A stretch of DNA of 64,000 nucleotides from an uncultured Roseicyclus sp. (GCA_947494975.1 CANLXA010000003.1:744001-808000), one strand, 5' to 3'; numbered from the stretch's first letter, positions 1 through 9,008 are shown. A program made the numbers and translations. Notes: generated from the sequence alone by a model not told the origin.

Positions 1-1365
1 GCTGCTCCGGACGAAATCGTGGCGACTTATGACGAAACCCCCTTGGACAAGCTGGACGATCTGCTGTCGAGGGTACGGGAAGCGCAGACCAGGTGGGCCA
101 AGACACCGCAGCCGACCCGGGGCGCGTTGGTTGCCAAGTTTGTCGACGCTCTGGAGGCGCGGGCCGCCGAGATCGCCTTGGCGATCACCAAGGAAATGGG
201 CAAGCCGCTGGCCGAGGCGCGCGGTGAGGTTGCCAAGGCAATTGGCGAGGCACGCGCTTGTGTGGCCCGAGCGAGCGCCCCGATTGGCGAGATATTTCCG
301 TCGCAAGTTCCGGGAACCGTGGCCTATTCGACGCGCCGCCCGCGCGGCGTGATCCTGGGCATCAACCCTTGGAATTTTCCATTCAGCACACCGATGCGCA
401 AAGCGATTCCGGCACTGGTTTATGGCAACGCGATCATCCTCAAACCCGCCTCTCTGACACCGGGCGCCATTGCCCTGATGGCTGAAGTTGCGGCTGAAAT
501 CCTGCCGTCAAACCTCGTGCAGGCCACCATTGGGGGCGGCGCTTTGGGGCAGGCTTTGGCGGGACACGCAGGCATCGACGCCGTCAGCTTCACCGGCTCC
601 GTCGGTATCGGCAAACGGGTCGCCATCGCGGCGGCGGGTCATCTGGCCGAAGTATCGCTGGAACTTGGCGGCAAGAACCCTGCGATCGTGAATGATGCAA
701 GCGACCTGGACAAAGCGCTCGACCAGATCATGGCATCGGCCTTCGCTGTTTGCGGTCAACGCTGCACCGCCGTCAGCCGGGTCATTGTGCATCGCAATCT
801 GGAACAGGCTGTCGTGGCGGGGCTGGCCGCGCGGGCACAGGATATGCGTCCCATGGATGGGGCCGTGGACGGCGCGAAGATTGGGCCACTGTCCAGTGCC
901 CAGCAACTGGACGATGTGGCAGGGTTCGTTTCGCGTGCTGTTGCGGAAGGCGCGGTCGTTGCGGCGGGGGGCAAGCGGCTTGCCTCCGATACCGGCGGAT
1001 ACTTCTACGCGCCGACGGTGCTCTCAGGCGTGACACGGAACATGGAAGTGGCACGGGACGAAGTGTTTGGTCCTGTCGTGTCAGTGATTGCCTATGACAC
1101 CGTGGATGAGGCCATGAGTATCGCCAACGACGTCGCATTTGGCCTGTCGTCATGCCTCTACTCCGAGCGCACAGATGTTGTGGAGCGGTTTGTTGCGGAA
1201 AGCGAAAGCGGCATGATCCATGTCAACGCTGGCAGTTTCCCGGAAAATCACCTGCCGTTTGTGGGCGTCAAGGACAGCGCCTTGGGGGTCGGCGGATCAA
1301 ACGGGCCATCGACCATCCAATTCTATACCACCGAGCACGCCGTTTATCGCAGGGCTGGGGTCTGA
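1..1365 (+). CDS. NAD(P)-dependent aldehyde dehydrogenase, 5' end outside window
   Basis: This is an aldehyde dehydrogenase of the NAD(P)-dependent superfamily that would oxidise an aldehyde to its acid in the cytoplasm. The frame is open from base 1, and family members usually have some 30 more N-terminal residues, so the gene very probably starts upstream; the GTG at 19 is not a convincing start. Visible hallmarks are GINPWNFPF in the coenzyme domain, LELGGKNP with the general-base Glu (codon at 661), GQRCTA with the catalytic Cys (codon at 763) and EVFGPVVSV near the C-terminus. It ends four bases before a sulfatase gene and heads the sulfatase/TRAP operon. The resemblance is to succinate-semialdehyde-type enzymes, but the substrate is not readable from sequence. 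Family certain, substrate unknown. Confidence 0.93.
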   Translation, partial: AAPDEIVATYDETPLDKLDDLLSRVREAQTRWAKTPQPTRGALVAKFVDALEARAAEIALAITKEMGKPLAEARGEVAKAIGEARACVARASAPIGEIFPSQVPGTVAYSTRRPRGVILGINPWNFPFSTPMRKAIPALVYGNAIILKPASLTPGAIALMAEVAAEILPSNLVQATIGGGALGQALAGHAGIDAVSFTGSVGIGKRVAIAAAGHLAEVSLELGGKNPAIVNDASDLDKALDQIMASAFAVCGQRCTAVSRVIVHRNLEQAVVAGLAARAQDMRPMDGAVDGAKIGPLSSAQQLDDVAGFVSRAVAEGAVVAAGGKRLASDTGGYFYAPTVLSGVTRNMEVARDEVFGPVVSVIAYDTVDEAMSIANDVAFGLSSCLYSERTDVVERFVAESESGMIHVNAGSFPENHLPFVGVKDSALGVGGSNGPSTIQFYTTEHAVYRRAGV

Positions 1366-1369
1366 CATC

Positions 1370-2992
1370 ATGACCGACAAGCCGAACATTCTGGTGATCA
1401 TGGCCGACCAGCTGGCCCCGCAGGCTCTCCCGTTCTACGGCAACACGGTGTGCAAAACCCCGCATCTGGATCGTCTGGCGGCCAACAGCGTGGTCTTCGA
1501 CAACGCCTATTGCAACTATCCCGTCTGCGTGCCGTCGCGTGCCTCGATGATGTCGGGGCGGCTAACGCCCGCGATAGAGGTTTGGGACAACGCCTGCGAG
1601 CTGGCAACCAGCCAACCGACCATGGCCCATCACCTACGGCATTTGGGCTATCACACGGTACTGTCGGGCAAGATGCATTTTATCGGACCGGATCAATTGC
1701 ACGGCTTTGAAGTGCGCACGGTGACGGATGTGTATCCATCGGGGTTTGACTGGGTGGCGGATTGGACCGCGGGCCCGGCATTCGTTCCGTCGGCCACGGG
1801 CCTGAATGGTGTGGTTGATGCCGGCCCGGCGGCACGGACCTTGCAGGAAGATTTTGACGAGGAAGTGGCCCATGCCACCGTGCAATCCATTTATGATCTT
1901 GCGCGGCGCGGCGACGACGCGGGCCCCTGGTTTCAGGTGGTCTCCTTCACCAGCCCCCACACACCGTTTGTGGCGGATCAACGATATTGGGACCGCTATG
2001 ATCCCGATGAGATCGACATGCCGCGGGTTGGCACACTCCCTTTTGACGACCTCGATTATGCGTCGCGTGCCTTGTTCTTTGCCCACGGTCGGCACAGGCA
2101 TCGCGTGACGAAGGATGATCTGCGCCGTGCGCGCCACGGCTATTATGCCATGATCTCGTTCCTCGACGACAAGGTCGGGGACATCATGGCTGCGCTGGAG
2201 GCCAGCGGTCAGGCTGACAACACCATCGTCCTGTTTTGCGCGGATCACGGCGAGATGCTGGGAGAGCGCGGCATGTGGTTCAAGCAAAGCTTTCATGAAT
2301 GGTCGGCCCGGGTTCCCCTGATGATCTCAAGCCCGCAAAAGTACCCGCCGCGGCGCGTCAGGGACTGCGTGTCACTCGTCGACCTGCTGCCAACCCTGGT
2401 GGACATCGCGGGTGGTTCGGTCACGCTGCCGTGCGACGGGGAAAGCCTTGAGCCCGCTCTGACCGGAGGGCCAACCCGCGATCTGGCGATCTCGGACTAT
2501 TACGGGATCGGGCCGTGCGTCCCGCATCGCATGGTCCGGCGAGGCCGGTTCAAGCTGATCTACACCCATGACCACCCGGACCAGCTGTTCGATCTGGAAC
2601 ACGACCCTGATGAGTTGCACAACCTTGCAAGCGATCCCCTGCACGCTGAGACGCTTTCACGTCTGAAAGCCATTCTCCTGGAGGGTTGGGATCCGGTAGA
2701 GATTGATGAAAAGGTGCGCATCAGTCAGGCCGAACGCCTGTTTCTGAAGGCCACACCGGGGACGACCGAGGATTGGGACTTTGTCGCGCGCAAGGGCGAC
2801 GAGGCCCGCTATGTCCGGCGCGGCACGGGCGGTGTGGACGGCACCAAGGCAAACCGCCGTTTGCCCCGGGTCGAGCCGATCCCACCCCATTTCCCCGACC
2901 TGTCTTCAGAGGACGTGGCCCGGATCATCGACGGTCACAGGCCGCTTCCCGGCCATCTGTCACGAGGTGAGCGCGATGCCGAAAACCCCTGA
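1370..2992 (+). CDS. type I sulfatase, choline-sulfatase (BetC)-like
   Basis: This is a 540-residue arylsulfatase-superfamily enzyme that would hydrolyse an organic sulfate ester. The N-terminal PNILVIMADQ carries the first metal-binding Asp. The C-x-P-S-R signature occurs as CVPSR at residues 53-57, where Cys53 would be converted to formylglycine by a maturase not encoded here. SGKMHFIGPDQLHGFE and ADHGEMLGERGMWFK are strongly reminiscent of choline sulfatases. No signal peptide is visible, so it is probably cytoplasmic and acts on an imported ester. The ATG lies four bases after the aldehyde dehydrogenase stop, so the two are probably cotranscribed. A related but distinct sulfatase closes the same operon at 6093. 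Choline-O-sulfate is only one possible substrate, and no betA, betB or betI is adjacent. Confidence 0.9.
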   Translation: MTDKPNILVIMADQLAPQALPFYGNTVCKTPHLDRLAANSVVFDNAYCNYPVCVPSRASMMSGRLTPAIEVWDNACELATSQPTMAHHLRHLGYHTVLSGKMHFIGPDQLHGFEVRTVTDVYPSGFDWVADWTAGPAFVPSATGLNGVVDAGPAARTLQEDFDEEVAHATVQSIYDLARRGDDAGPWFQVVSFTSPHTPFVADQRYWDRYDPDEIDMPRVGTLPFDDLDYASRALFFAHGRHRHRVTKDDLRRARHGYYAMISFLDDKVGDIMAALEASGQADNTIVLFCADHGEMLGERGMWFKQSFHEWSARVPLMISSPQKYPPRRVRDCVSLVDLLPTLVDIAGGSVTLPCDGESLEPALTGGPTRDLAISDYYGIGPCVPHRMVRRGRFKLIYTHDHPDQLFDLEHDPDELHNLASDPLHAETLSRLKAILLEGWDPVEIDEKVRISQAERLFLKATPGTTEDWDFVARKGDEARYVRRGTGGVDGTKANRRLPRVEPIPPHFPDLSSEDVARIIDGHRPLPGHLSRGERDAENP

Positions 2993-3125
2993 TGTCCTCC
3001 AATTGCCTCCCATAGACGCATCTCTTCTTGGGGCGCTGACCACTCGTGGCTGCGCCGACCGGCGGGGTTTGGAGCAGTTGAATATTATGGCATTCAACCA
3101 AGGGACGGGATCGGTCCATGTTTAG
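2976..3125 (+). CDS. possible 49-residue ORF bridging sulfatase and TRAP permease
   Basis: A 49-codon frame starts with an ATG inside the last codons of the upstream sulfatase and stops a few bases inside the TRAP permease gene, so it overlaps both neighbours. I recognise no family, membrane segment or motif. The 125-base gap it fills is otherwise unexplained in a tightly packed operon, and such overlaps can couple translation. It may equally be a chance open frame. Low confidence. Confidence 0.2.
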   Translation: MPKTPDVLQLPPIDASLLGALTTRGCADRRGLEQLNIMAFNQGTGSVHV

Positions 3126-5061
3126 CGCGGTGCAAGACAGGTTTCTTGGATGGACCATCGGCATCCTATCCGTTCTGCTCGTCAGCCTGACGCTTTACAC
3201 CGCATATTTCGGGGTCTTCCCGGACGGGCTGCAACGGAGCGGTCACTTGGCCTTGGTCATCGCGCTGGTCTATGTCGCGGCGCTGCACAGCTCCTTGACC
3301 ACCGAGCAGCCAGCCGGGCCGACACGGTTTCTGCGCAGGCTCTGGATTCTGGTTGCGCTGACTGCGGGCGTCCTCGCCACAGGGCATCAGATCGTGAACT
3401 TCGATGCCATAAATGATCGTTGGGGCCAGATCACCGACTTTGAAATCGTCTTTGCCGCCATCTTGGTGATCGCTCTGTTCGATGCGTGCCGCCGGACGAT
3501 CGGTTGGCCCATCGTGATCCTTGCGTCTCTGTTCATCGCCTACGGTCTTCTTGGCGCCTACCTGCCGGGTGGTCTGGCGCATCGTGGCTATTCCCTGGAG
3601 CGCGTCGCCGCACAGCTTTATCTGGGTGGCGGCGGCATCTTCGGCACCCCCCTCGGCGTCAGCGCCACATTTGTCACCGGCGTCGTGGTCTTGGGCACGC
3701 TTCTGGAGAAAACCGGCGCAGGCCAGGTGTTGATGGACTTCGCCACGGGCGTGACGGGCCGAATGCGCGGCGGGCCCGCGAAAGCGGCTGTGGTGGGGTC
3801 AAGCCTGATGGGCATGATCTCCGGGACTGCCGTTGCGAATGTGCTGACCACCGGGCCTATCTCGATCCCGCTGATGCGCAAGAGCGGCTACCGCAAAGAG
3901 GCGGCGGGCGCGATCGAGGCCGTCGCGTCGACCGGCGGGCAGTTGATGCCACCGGTCATGGGGGCGGCGGCCTTCATCATGGCCGAGCTGACCGCGACAT
4001 CCTACCTGACCATTGCCAAGGCCGCTTTTCTACCTGCCGTGATCTTCTATGCCGTCCTTTTGGCGATGGTTCATTTCGAGGCGCTCAAGCGGAACATCCC
4101 GCTGCTAAGGGACGCGGATTCGGTGGTGGATTGGGCCTCTATCCTCAGGCGATCCTATCTTTTGGCACCGTTGCCGGTCTTTGTTGGCATGCTGCTGAAC
4201 GGCTATTCGATCATGTTGTCGTCCTTCTGGGCGATAGCGGCCTCGGTCATCGTCAGTTTCTTCGCCCGCGCCTCCGCGCAAACGCCGCGCCGGATGGTCG
4301 AAACTGCCGTCGCCGCAGCCAACGCGGTGATCCCCGTCGCGCTGGCCTGTGCGGCGGCGGGATGTATCATCGGGATCATCACGCTCACCGGCATCGGCCT
4401 GAAGTTTTCGAGCCTTGTGGTGCTTCTGTCGGGCGGCCAGCTGCCCGTCGCTCTGGTCCTGACAATGCTGACCTGCGTGATCCTTGGCATGGGTCTGCCG
4501 ACGGCGGCGGCCTACATTCTGGTGGCCACGCTGGTCGCCCCGGCGCTTGTCGATCTGGGGGTCGGCCTTCTTGCGGCGCATCTCTTCGTGCTCTACTCGG
4601 CCATGCTGTCCTCGATCACGCCGCCTGTGGCACTGGCGGCCTATGCGGCGGCGTCAATCTCAAACGGCAACCCGCTGAAGATCGCGGTTTTGGCCTGTCA
4701 GTTCGGCATGGGTGCCTTCGCCGTCCCATACTTCTTCGTCTATGATCCGGCCCTCCTGGCGATTGACGTCACTTGGGTGCAGGTCATCGCATCCTTTGTC
4801 ACCGCGATCGCGGGCGGTGTCGCGGCCAGCGTGGCCATGATGGGCTTTTTTGCCCATCGCCTGAACATCATTGAGCGGCTGGGCTTTGCCCTGGCAGCCG
4901 TCCTGTTCCTGAGCTCTGATTGGCGGTTTGACGTCCTTGCGGCGCTGATCTCAGCAGCTCTGATCGTCTGGAACCTGCGCAAGGGCACCCCTCACGAAAC
5001 CACCACACCAGAAATCGGCTCGGAACCGATCACACCACCTTCAAAGGGAGACAACCAATGA
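3118..5061 (+). CDS. TRAP transporter fused permease (4TM/12TM, DctQM type)
   Basis: This 647-residue polytopic membrane protein is the fused small-plus-large permease of a TRAP transporter, the form that partners TAXI receptors. Hydrophobic helices run from about residue 10 through the C-terminal region. The large-subunit part contains GSSLMGMISGTAVANVLTTG and GMGLPTAAAYI, typical of the 12TM DctM-like domain. It would import a substrate delivered by the periplasmic receptor, driven by an ion gradient. Its TGA overlaps the receptor's ATG, which gives a conserved pairing and probable translational coupling. The sulfatases on both sides suggest an anionic organic sulfate as cargo. The hydrophilic tail of about 30 residues is ordinary. 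Family call is secure, cargo is inferred. Confidence 0.93.
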   Translation: MFSAVQDRFLGWTIGILSVLLVSLTLYTAYFGVFPDGLQRSGHLALVIALVYVAALHSSLTTEQPAGPTRFLRRLWILVALTAGVLATGHQIVNFDAINDRWGQITDFEIVFAAILVIALFDACRRTIGWPIVILASLFIAYGLLGAYLPGGLAHRGYSLERVAAQLYLGGGGIFGTPLGVSATFVTGVVVLGTLLEKTGAGQVLMDFATGVTGRMRGGPAKAAVVGSSLMGMISGTAVANVLTTGPISIPLMRKSGYRKEAAGAIEAVASTGGQLMPPVMGAAAFIMAELTATSYLTIAKAAFLPAVIFYAVLLAMVHFEALKRNIPLLRDADSVVDWASILRRSYLLAPLPVFVGMLLNGYSIMLSSFWAIAASVIVSFFARASAQTPRRMVETAVAAANAVIPVALACAAAGCIIGIITLTGIGLKFSSLVVLLSGGQLPVALVLTMLTCVILGMGLPTAAAYILVATLVAPALVDLGVGLLAAHLFVLYSAMLSSITPPVALAAYAAASISNGNPLKIAVLACQFGMGAFAVPYFFVYDPALLAIDVTWVQVIASFVTAIAGGVAASVAMMGFFAHRLNIIERLGFALAAVLFLSSDWRFDVLAALISAALIVWNLRKGTPHETTTPEIGSEPITPPSKGDNQ

Positions 5062-6029
5062 AAGCTCTACTCAGAAACACGCTGCTTGCAGCCACACTTG
5101 TTGTGCCGGCCACGGCCCAGGCCCAGGACTTCCTGTCGATCGGGTCCTGCCCGGTCGGTTGCACGGCCTACACATGGTCCGCTGGCATCGCCGATGTGAT
5201 CAACCGCAACGTCGAGGGCATCGAGGCCACCGCGGAAGAGACCCGGGGCTACGTCGCCAATATCAATCTGATGCAGAACGGCGAGATCGAGGCGTCCATG
5301 GCGACCTCGCTCTCGTCCTATCAGGCATGGGCCGCAACCGGCCCCTATGAAGGCAGCGAGCCGGGCCAGATCCTGTCGTGGATGTCCATTGCGCCGGTCG
5401 GCATGCATATCGTCACGCTGGCAGATAGTGGGATTGAAACGGTTGAGGACCTCGCAGGTAGGCGGGTGGGCATGGGTCAGCCGGGTGGCGTGTCGATGCT
5501 GGATGCCGATGCGTTGATGGGTCTGGTTGCGGGTGAGGATTTTGAACCCTTCCGCGTCCGCCTGGGCGACATGGTCGACATGCTGAGCGACGGCAACATC
5601 GACGCCGTTCTCTGGAACGGATCCTTCCCGCTGCCGCCGGTCATCAGATTGGCCGCGCAGCGCGATGTCAGACTTATCCCGATCTCCGACGACTTCTTTG
5701 CTGAACTCAGTGCCGAGTATCCGCCATACTTCCGTCTTTCGATCCCCGGCGGCACCTATGAAGACGTAGCGGATGACACGCCGACCTATGGCCTCGCCAA
5801 CGGTCTGGTGATCTCGGCCGATGTCGCCGAGGAGCGCGTCTATGAAATGACGCGGGCGATTTTCGAGAACCTCGACAGTCTGGCCGGCGTTCATCCGGCC
5901 TTTGGCAACGTCTCGGCAGAGACGGTGCTGAACGGCTTTGGCGCGCCCCTGCATCCGGGCGCCCTGCGGTATTATCGTGAGATTGAAGTGCCCGGCATCG
6001 AGGAATTCGTGGCCCGCACCGGCGAATAA
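5058..6029 (+). CDS. TAXI-family TRAP solute-binding receptor
   Basis: This 323-residue periplasmic receptor would capture the substrate for the fused permease just upstream. It begins with a signal peptide that ends around the AQA at residues 20-22. The mature part starts with LSIGSCPVGCTAYTWSAG, a variant of the TAXI-family start (usually a GT/TGGTYYP-like motif). Later segments such as EDLAGRRVGMGQPGG and DGNIDAVLWNGSFP match the general TAXI pattern. The ATG overlaps the permease stop and is preceded by an AAAGGGAG ribosome-binding site. The paired cysteines in the SCPVGC stretch are somewhat unusual and could form a disulfide. The ligand cannot be read from sequence; context suggests a sulfated or otherwise anionic compound. 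Confidence 0.88.
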   Translation: MKALLRNTLLAATLVVPATAQAQDFLSIGSCPVGCTAYTWSAGIADVINRNVEGIEATAEETRGYVANINLMQNGEIEASMATSLSSYQAWAATGPYEGSEPGQILSWMSIAPVGMHIVTLADSGIETVEDLAGRRVGMGQPGGVSMLDADALMGLVAGEDFEPFRVRLGDMVDMLSDGNIDAVLWNGSFPLPPVIRLAAQRDVRLIPISDDFFAELSAEYPPYFRLSIPGGTYEDVADDTPTYGLANGLVISADVAEERVYEMTRAIFENLDSLAGVHPAFGNVSAETVLNGFGAPLHPGALRYYREIEVPGIEEFVARTGE

Positions 6030-6043
6030 CCCGTCCCTCAACA

Positions 6044-6071
6044 ATCCGCCCGGGCAGACGTTCGGGCGGAT
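6044..6071 (+). other. intercistronic stem-loop between receptor and second sulfatase
   Basis: A perfect 9-base inverted repeat (ATCCGCCCG and CGGGCGGAT, 10-base loop) fills most of the 63-base gap between the TAXI receptor and the second sulfatase. No T-run follows, so it is not a classical terminator. It may protect the 3' end of the receptor message or reduce read-through. Confidence 0.5.
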
Positions 6072-6092
6072 ATCTTCGCACAAGGATATGCC

Positions 6093-7655
6093 ATGACCCG
6101 TCCAAATATTCTCGTCATTCAGGCCGATCAGATGACCGCGCTTTGCTTGTCGGTTTACGGCAAGCCTTATGCGATCACGCCCAACATCGACAAAATGGCC
6201 GAGAACGGGACGACCTTCGCCAACAGCTACTGCAACAACCCGGTATGCGGACCGTCGCGCGCGTCGATGATGACGGGGCGCTTGCCGTCCGATGTCGGCG
6301 TTTTCGACAACGGGGCCGAGTTTCTGCCATCCGAGCCGACCTATGCCCATTACCTGCGCTCGCTTGGCTACAAGACGACGTTGTCGGGCAAGATGCATTT
6401 CGTCGGACCGGACCAGTTGCACGGGTTCGAGGAACGGCTGACAACCGATATCTACCCCTCGGATTTTGCCTGGACCATGGATTGGGACAAGACGGATGAG
6501 GCCTATGCGCCCTCGGTCATGAGCCTGCTCAGCGTCGTGGAATCCGGGCACTGCGAGCGCAATCTGCAACTGGATTATGACGAGGAAGTCTTTATCGCCG
6601 CGCGCAAGGAATTGTACGACCACGCGCGTTCCGCCGATGATCGCCCGTTCCTGCTGCACGTCTCGTTCACTCAGCCGCACAACCCCTTTGTCGCGGGCCG
6701 CAAGTATTGGGACATGTATGAGGGCCGCGACATACCCGGACCCGAAGTGCCCTACATCCCCTACGAGGATCGGGACCCGTGGTCGCAACGCTATTTCATG
6801 ACCATCCGGCAGGACGAATTCGATATCACGCCCGAGCAGCTCTACACGTCCCGCCGCGCCTATTTCGCGATGGTCACGCATATCGACGAACTGGTCGGCG
6901 GGCTGATCGAAACGCTGGAAAGCATCGGCCAATTGGACAATACCTACGTCTTCTTGACCTCCGACCACGGCGAAATGCTGGGGGAACGGGGCATGTGGTT
7001 CAAATTCAACCCCTATGAAGCCTCAGTGCGCGTCCCATTGATCATGCAAGGCCCCGGCGTGAAGGCGGGCCATCGGGAAGAGGCGCTGGCCTCCCTCGTC
7101 GACCTGATGCCGACCTTCACCGATATCGCAAGCGGAGGCAGCTTTGACGGCTACGTCGCGCCTCATAATGGCCGAAGCCTCCTGGATCGCCCGGAGCGGG
7201 GCAGCGAAGGCGACCGTGTTTTCATCGAGTCGACGGGCGAGAGCCTATATGGCCCCGCATTCATCATGATCGAAGGGTCGAAAAAGCTGGTTCACACGCG
7301 AACCGACCCCAAGATGTTCTTCGACCTGGAAGCCGACCCCCTGGAACTGACCAACCTTGCGGACGCGCCCGAGCATCAGGCGCAGATCGCAGGCATGTTC
7401 GAGGTCATGATGGAACGGTGGGACGAGCAAGCCCTTGAGGACCGTATTCGCACATCGCAGAAGAAACGCATGTTCGTCCATGAAGCGATGAAGCACGGGC
7501 GCTTCCCGTCTTGGGATTTCGGACCAGATTATGACGCCAGCAAAGTATACGTCCGCGGCGGCACCGACCCCAGTACAACGGCCACCAAGCAACGCGGGCG
7601 GTTCCCTTACGTGCCTGTCACACCGCCACAATTCCCGCGTGATGCCGAGACGTGA
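6093..7655 (+). CDS. type I sulfatase, choline-sulfatase (BetC)-like, second copy
   Basis: This 520-residue sulfatase is related to the one at 1370 but clearly diverged. The active-site signature is CGPSR at residues 52-56, with Cys52 as the formylglycine precursor. It also has PNILVIQADQ (metal Asp), SGKMHFVGPDQLHGFEERL, SDHGEMLGERGMWFK and a C-terminal extension (RWDEQALEDRIRTSQKKR onward) like the choline-sulfatase C-terminal domain. It resembles BetC more closely than the first copy does. No signal peptide is seen, so it is probably cytoplasmic. It is last in the operon, 63 bases after the receptor gene. Two non-identical sulfatases beside one transporter suggest either two related substrates or two sulfated positions on one molecule. 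Confidence 0.92.
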   Translation: MTRPNILVIQADQMTALCLSVYGKPYAITPNIDKMAENGTTFANSYCNNPVCGPSRASMMTGRLPSDVGVFDNGAEFLPSEPTYAHYLRSLGYKTTLSGKMHFVGPDQLHGFEERLTTDIYPSDFAWTMDWDKTDEAYAPSVMSLLSVVESGHCERNLQLDYDEEVFIAARKELYDHARSADDRPFLLHVSFTQPHNPFVAGRKYWDMYEGRDIPGPEVPYIPYEDRDPWSQRYFMTIRQDEFDITPEQLYTSRRAYFAMVTHIDELVGGLIETLESIGQLDNTYVFLTSDHGEMLGERGMWFKFNPYEASVRVPLIMQGPGVKAGHREEALASLVDLMPTFTDIASGGSFDGYVAPHNGRSLLDRPERGSEGDRVFIESTGESLYGPAFIMIEGSKKLVHTRTDPKMFFDLEADPLELTNLADAPEHQAQIAGMFEVMMERWDEQALEDRIRTSQKKRMFVHEAMKHGRFPSWDFGPDYDASKVYVRGGTDPSTTATKQRGRFPYVPVTPPQFPRDAET

Positions 7656-8048
7656 CGCGGCTGAGGCGAGGTGACGGGAGTCTCCTGGCACCAGGACCAC
7701 AGCTTCGACCCGATCATTGACGAGACGCCCGGAGGCGGCGCAAGGCCGAGCCGTTTCTTCGTATTCACCGGCTTCGAGAGGCTGCCGGGGTGGATCAGGT
7801 CCTTGATCGCCGAAGTCGCGGTCACCTCGCCCACCTTGAGCCGATCGAGCCAGTGCTGGCGAACGTTCACCTGGTCGTCGCGGCGCAGGGCGGCGGAGAT
7901 GATAGAACCGACCTCTTGCTGCAACGCCGGTGGTGGAGGTCCCGGCGTCTGCCCAGCAAATCAACCCGAGGCCACGCCACACAAACCGCGAACGTGCCAA
8001 GGTCCACCCTGTGCCAGGGCGGCCCGCGCAAACGATGTTGGGGAAAAA
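7656..8048. other. 393-base gap with a possible minus-strand gene relic beside tRNA-Ser
   Basis: No intact gene is convincing here. On the minus strand, downstream of the tRNA-Ser 3' end, a frame from about 7924 reads [20 protein letters not shown] and continues for some 65 protein-like residues (ending near IHPGSLSKPVN) before running into the end of the sulfatase gene. It has no ATG and no recognisable family. The 3' flank of a tRNA is a common integration site, so this could be the scar of a lost element. The evidence is weak. Confidence 0.3.
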
Positions 8049-8138
8049 TGGCGGAGCGACAGGGATTCGAACCCTGGAGACGGTCTCCCGCCTACACACT
8101 TTCCAGGCGTGCGCCTTCGACCACTCGGCCACCGCTCC
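8049..8138 (-). tRNA. tRNA-Ser(GGA)
   Basis: On the minus strand a class II tRNA of 90 bases folds with acceptor GGAGCGG against TCGCTCC (last pair G-T), discriminator G and an encoded CCA. The anticodon stem CACGC/GTGTG encloses loop CTGGAAA, giving anticodon GGA, which reads UCC/UCU serine codons. A long variable arm (GGCGGGAGACCGTCTCC region) and the T-loop GGTTCGAATCC confirm serine type. Confidence 0.96.
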
Positions 8139-8148
8139 GTGGACACGG

Positions 8149-8177
8149 CAGATAGACGCCACGGCCGGTCAACGCAA
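8149..8177 (-). promoter_or_regulatory. possible promoter for tRNA-Ser
   Basis: Upstream of the tRNA on the minus strand TTGCGT and TATCTG are separated by 17 bases, with the -10-like box about 11 bases before the mature 5' end. The -35 match is only partial, so this is tentative. Confidence 0.35.
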
Positions 8178-8180
8178 GGG

Positions 8181-9008
8181 CTAGAATATGCGAAAGCTCG
8201 CGACGAATGGCAGGTGGTCCGAGACCTCCTGCTTGAAGCGCTCGCGCCCCATGCCGGGGTGGCTGCTATCGGTATCCATCGTCCAATGCATCGGGAACAG
8301 CCGGAGCGATCCGCGCACGTAATCCCCCGAAAAGGTCCGCGACACAGCAAAGCCATCAAGCAGGTTCGCCCGCCCCCGGTCGAGGATATGCGAAAAGCGG
8401 TCCTGCAGATCCCAGCACGAGACGAAATCCATCACATCCGCACCGCCCAGATGGTGGAAATTCGACACATCCTGTCCTGGTATCATGTTGAAATCCCCCA
8501 TCAGAACCAGCGTGTGATGGCCGAAGCCCGGCGTCGCGCGCACATTGGTGAGCCAATCGCCGATCACCTTGCATTGCGTGTCACGCAACCGCTGCTCGGC
8601 TGCGTCCCGCCCCGATTTCAGGTGCACACCCACGACAATCGCCTTGAAGCCGCCCATGCGAATATCGACGGCAACGGCCAGGCGACCGCTATCGTAATCG
8701 CCCTCGGACCCCGGCACGAAGCGCACATTCGTCACCGACACTTCGGGTTTGTGCAAGAAGCCGATATGCAGATCGCTGTTGGGTTGCGGCAGGATCGTGT
8801 GGGCGTAATCGACGCCAAAATCATCGCTCAGCTTCTGCGCCAGCACCTCGATATGCGACAGCGGGTTCACCTCCACCAGCGTGACGAAATCGGCATCCAA
8901 AAGGGCAAGCCCCTCTGCCTGCCGGTCGGCTTTCGGATGGGTGGGTGCGATGCCCCCGAACCCGGCGAGGTTCCAGACGGCGACGCGACAGATTGCGTGA
9001 CGGGCCAT
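8181..9008 (-). CDS. endonuclease/exonuclease/phosphatase (EEP) family hydrolase
   Basis: This 275-residue protein has the EEP fold of DNase I-, exonuclease III- and sphingomyelinase-like phosphoesterases. The metal and catalytic motifs are visible: AVWNLAGFG at the N-terminus, LVEVNP with the Mg-binding Glu, VVGVHLKSG with the catalytic His, [10 protein letters not shown] with the Asp-x-Asn pair, and SDHLPFVA near the C-terminus. No signal peptide is evident, so a cytoplasmic role on nucleic acid or another phosphodiester is likely. It is encoded just upstream of the tRNA-Ser gene on the same strand, with a 72-base gap from the AlaX gene. The family is secure but the substrate is not predictable. 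Confidence 0.85.
   Translation of the reverse strand: MARHAICRVAVWNLAGFGGIAPTHPKADRQAEGLALLDADFVTLVEVNPLSHIEVLAQKLSDDFGVDYAHTILPQPNSDLHIGFLHKPEVSVTNVRFVPGSEGDYDSGRLAVAVDIRMGGFKAIVVGVHLKSGRDAAEQRLRDTQCKVIGDWLTNVRATPGFGHHTLVLMGDFNMIPGQDVSNFHHLGGADVMDFVSCWDLQDRFSHILDRGRANLLDGFAVSRTFSGDYVRGSLRLFPMHWTMDTDSSHPGMGRERFKQEVSDHLPFVASFRIF

Noticed and set aside
7245-8162. Minus-strand frame through the tRNA-Ser gene
   Set aside because: It reads through the tRNA and antisense to the sulfatase; the start is inside the tRNA upstream region with no support.
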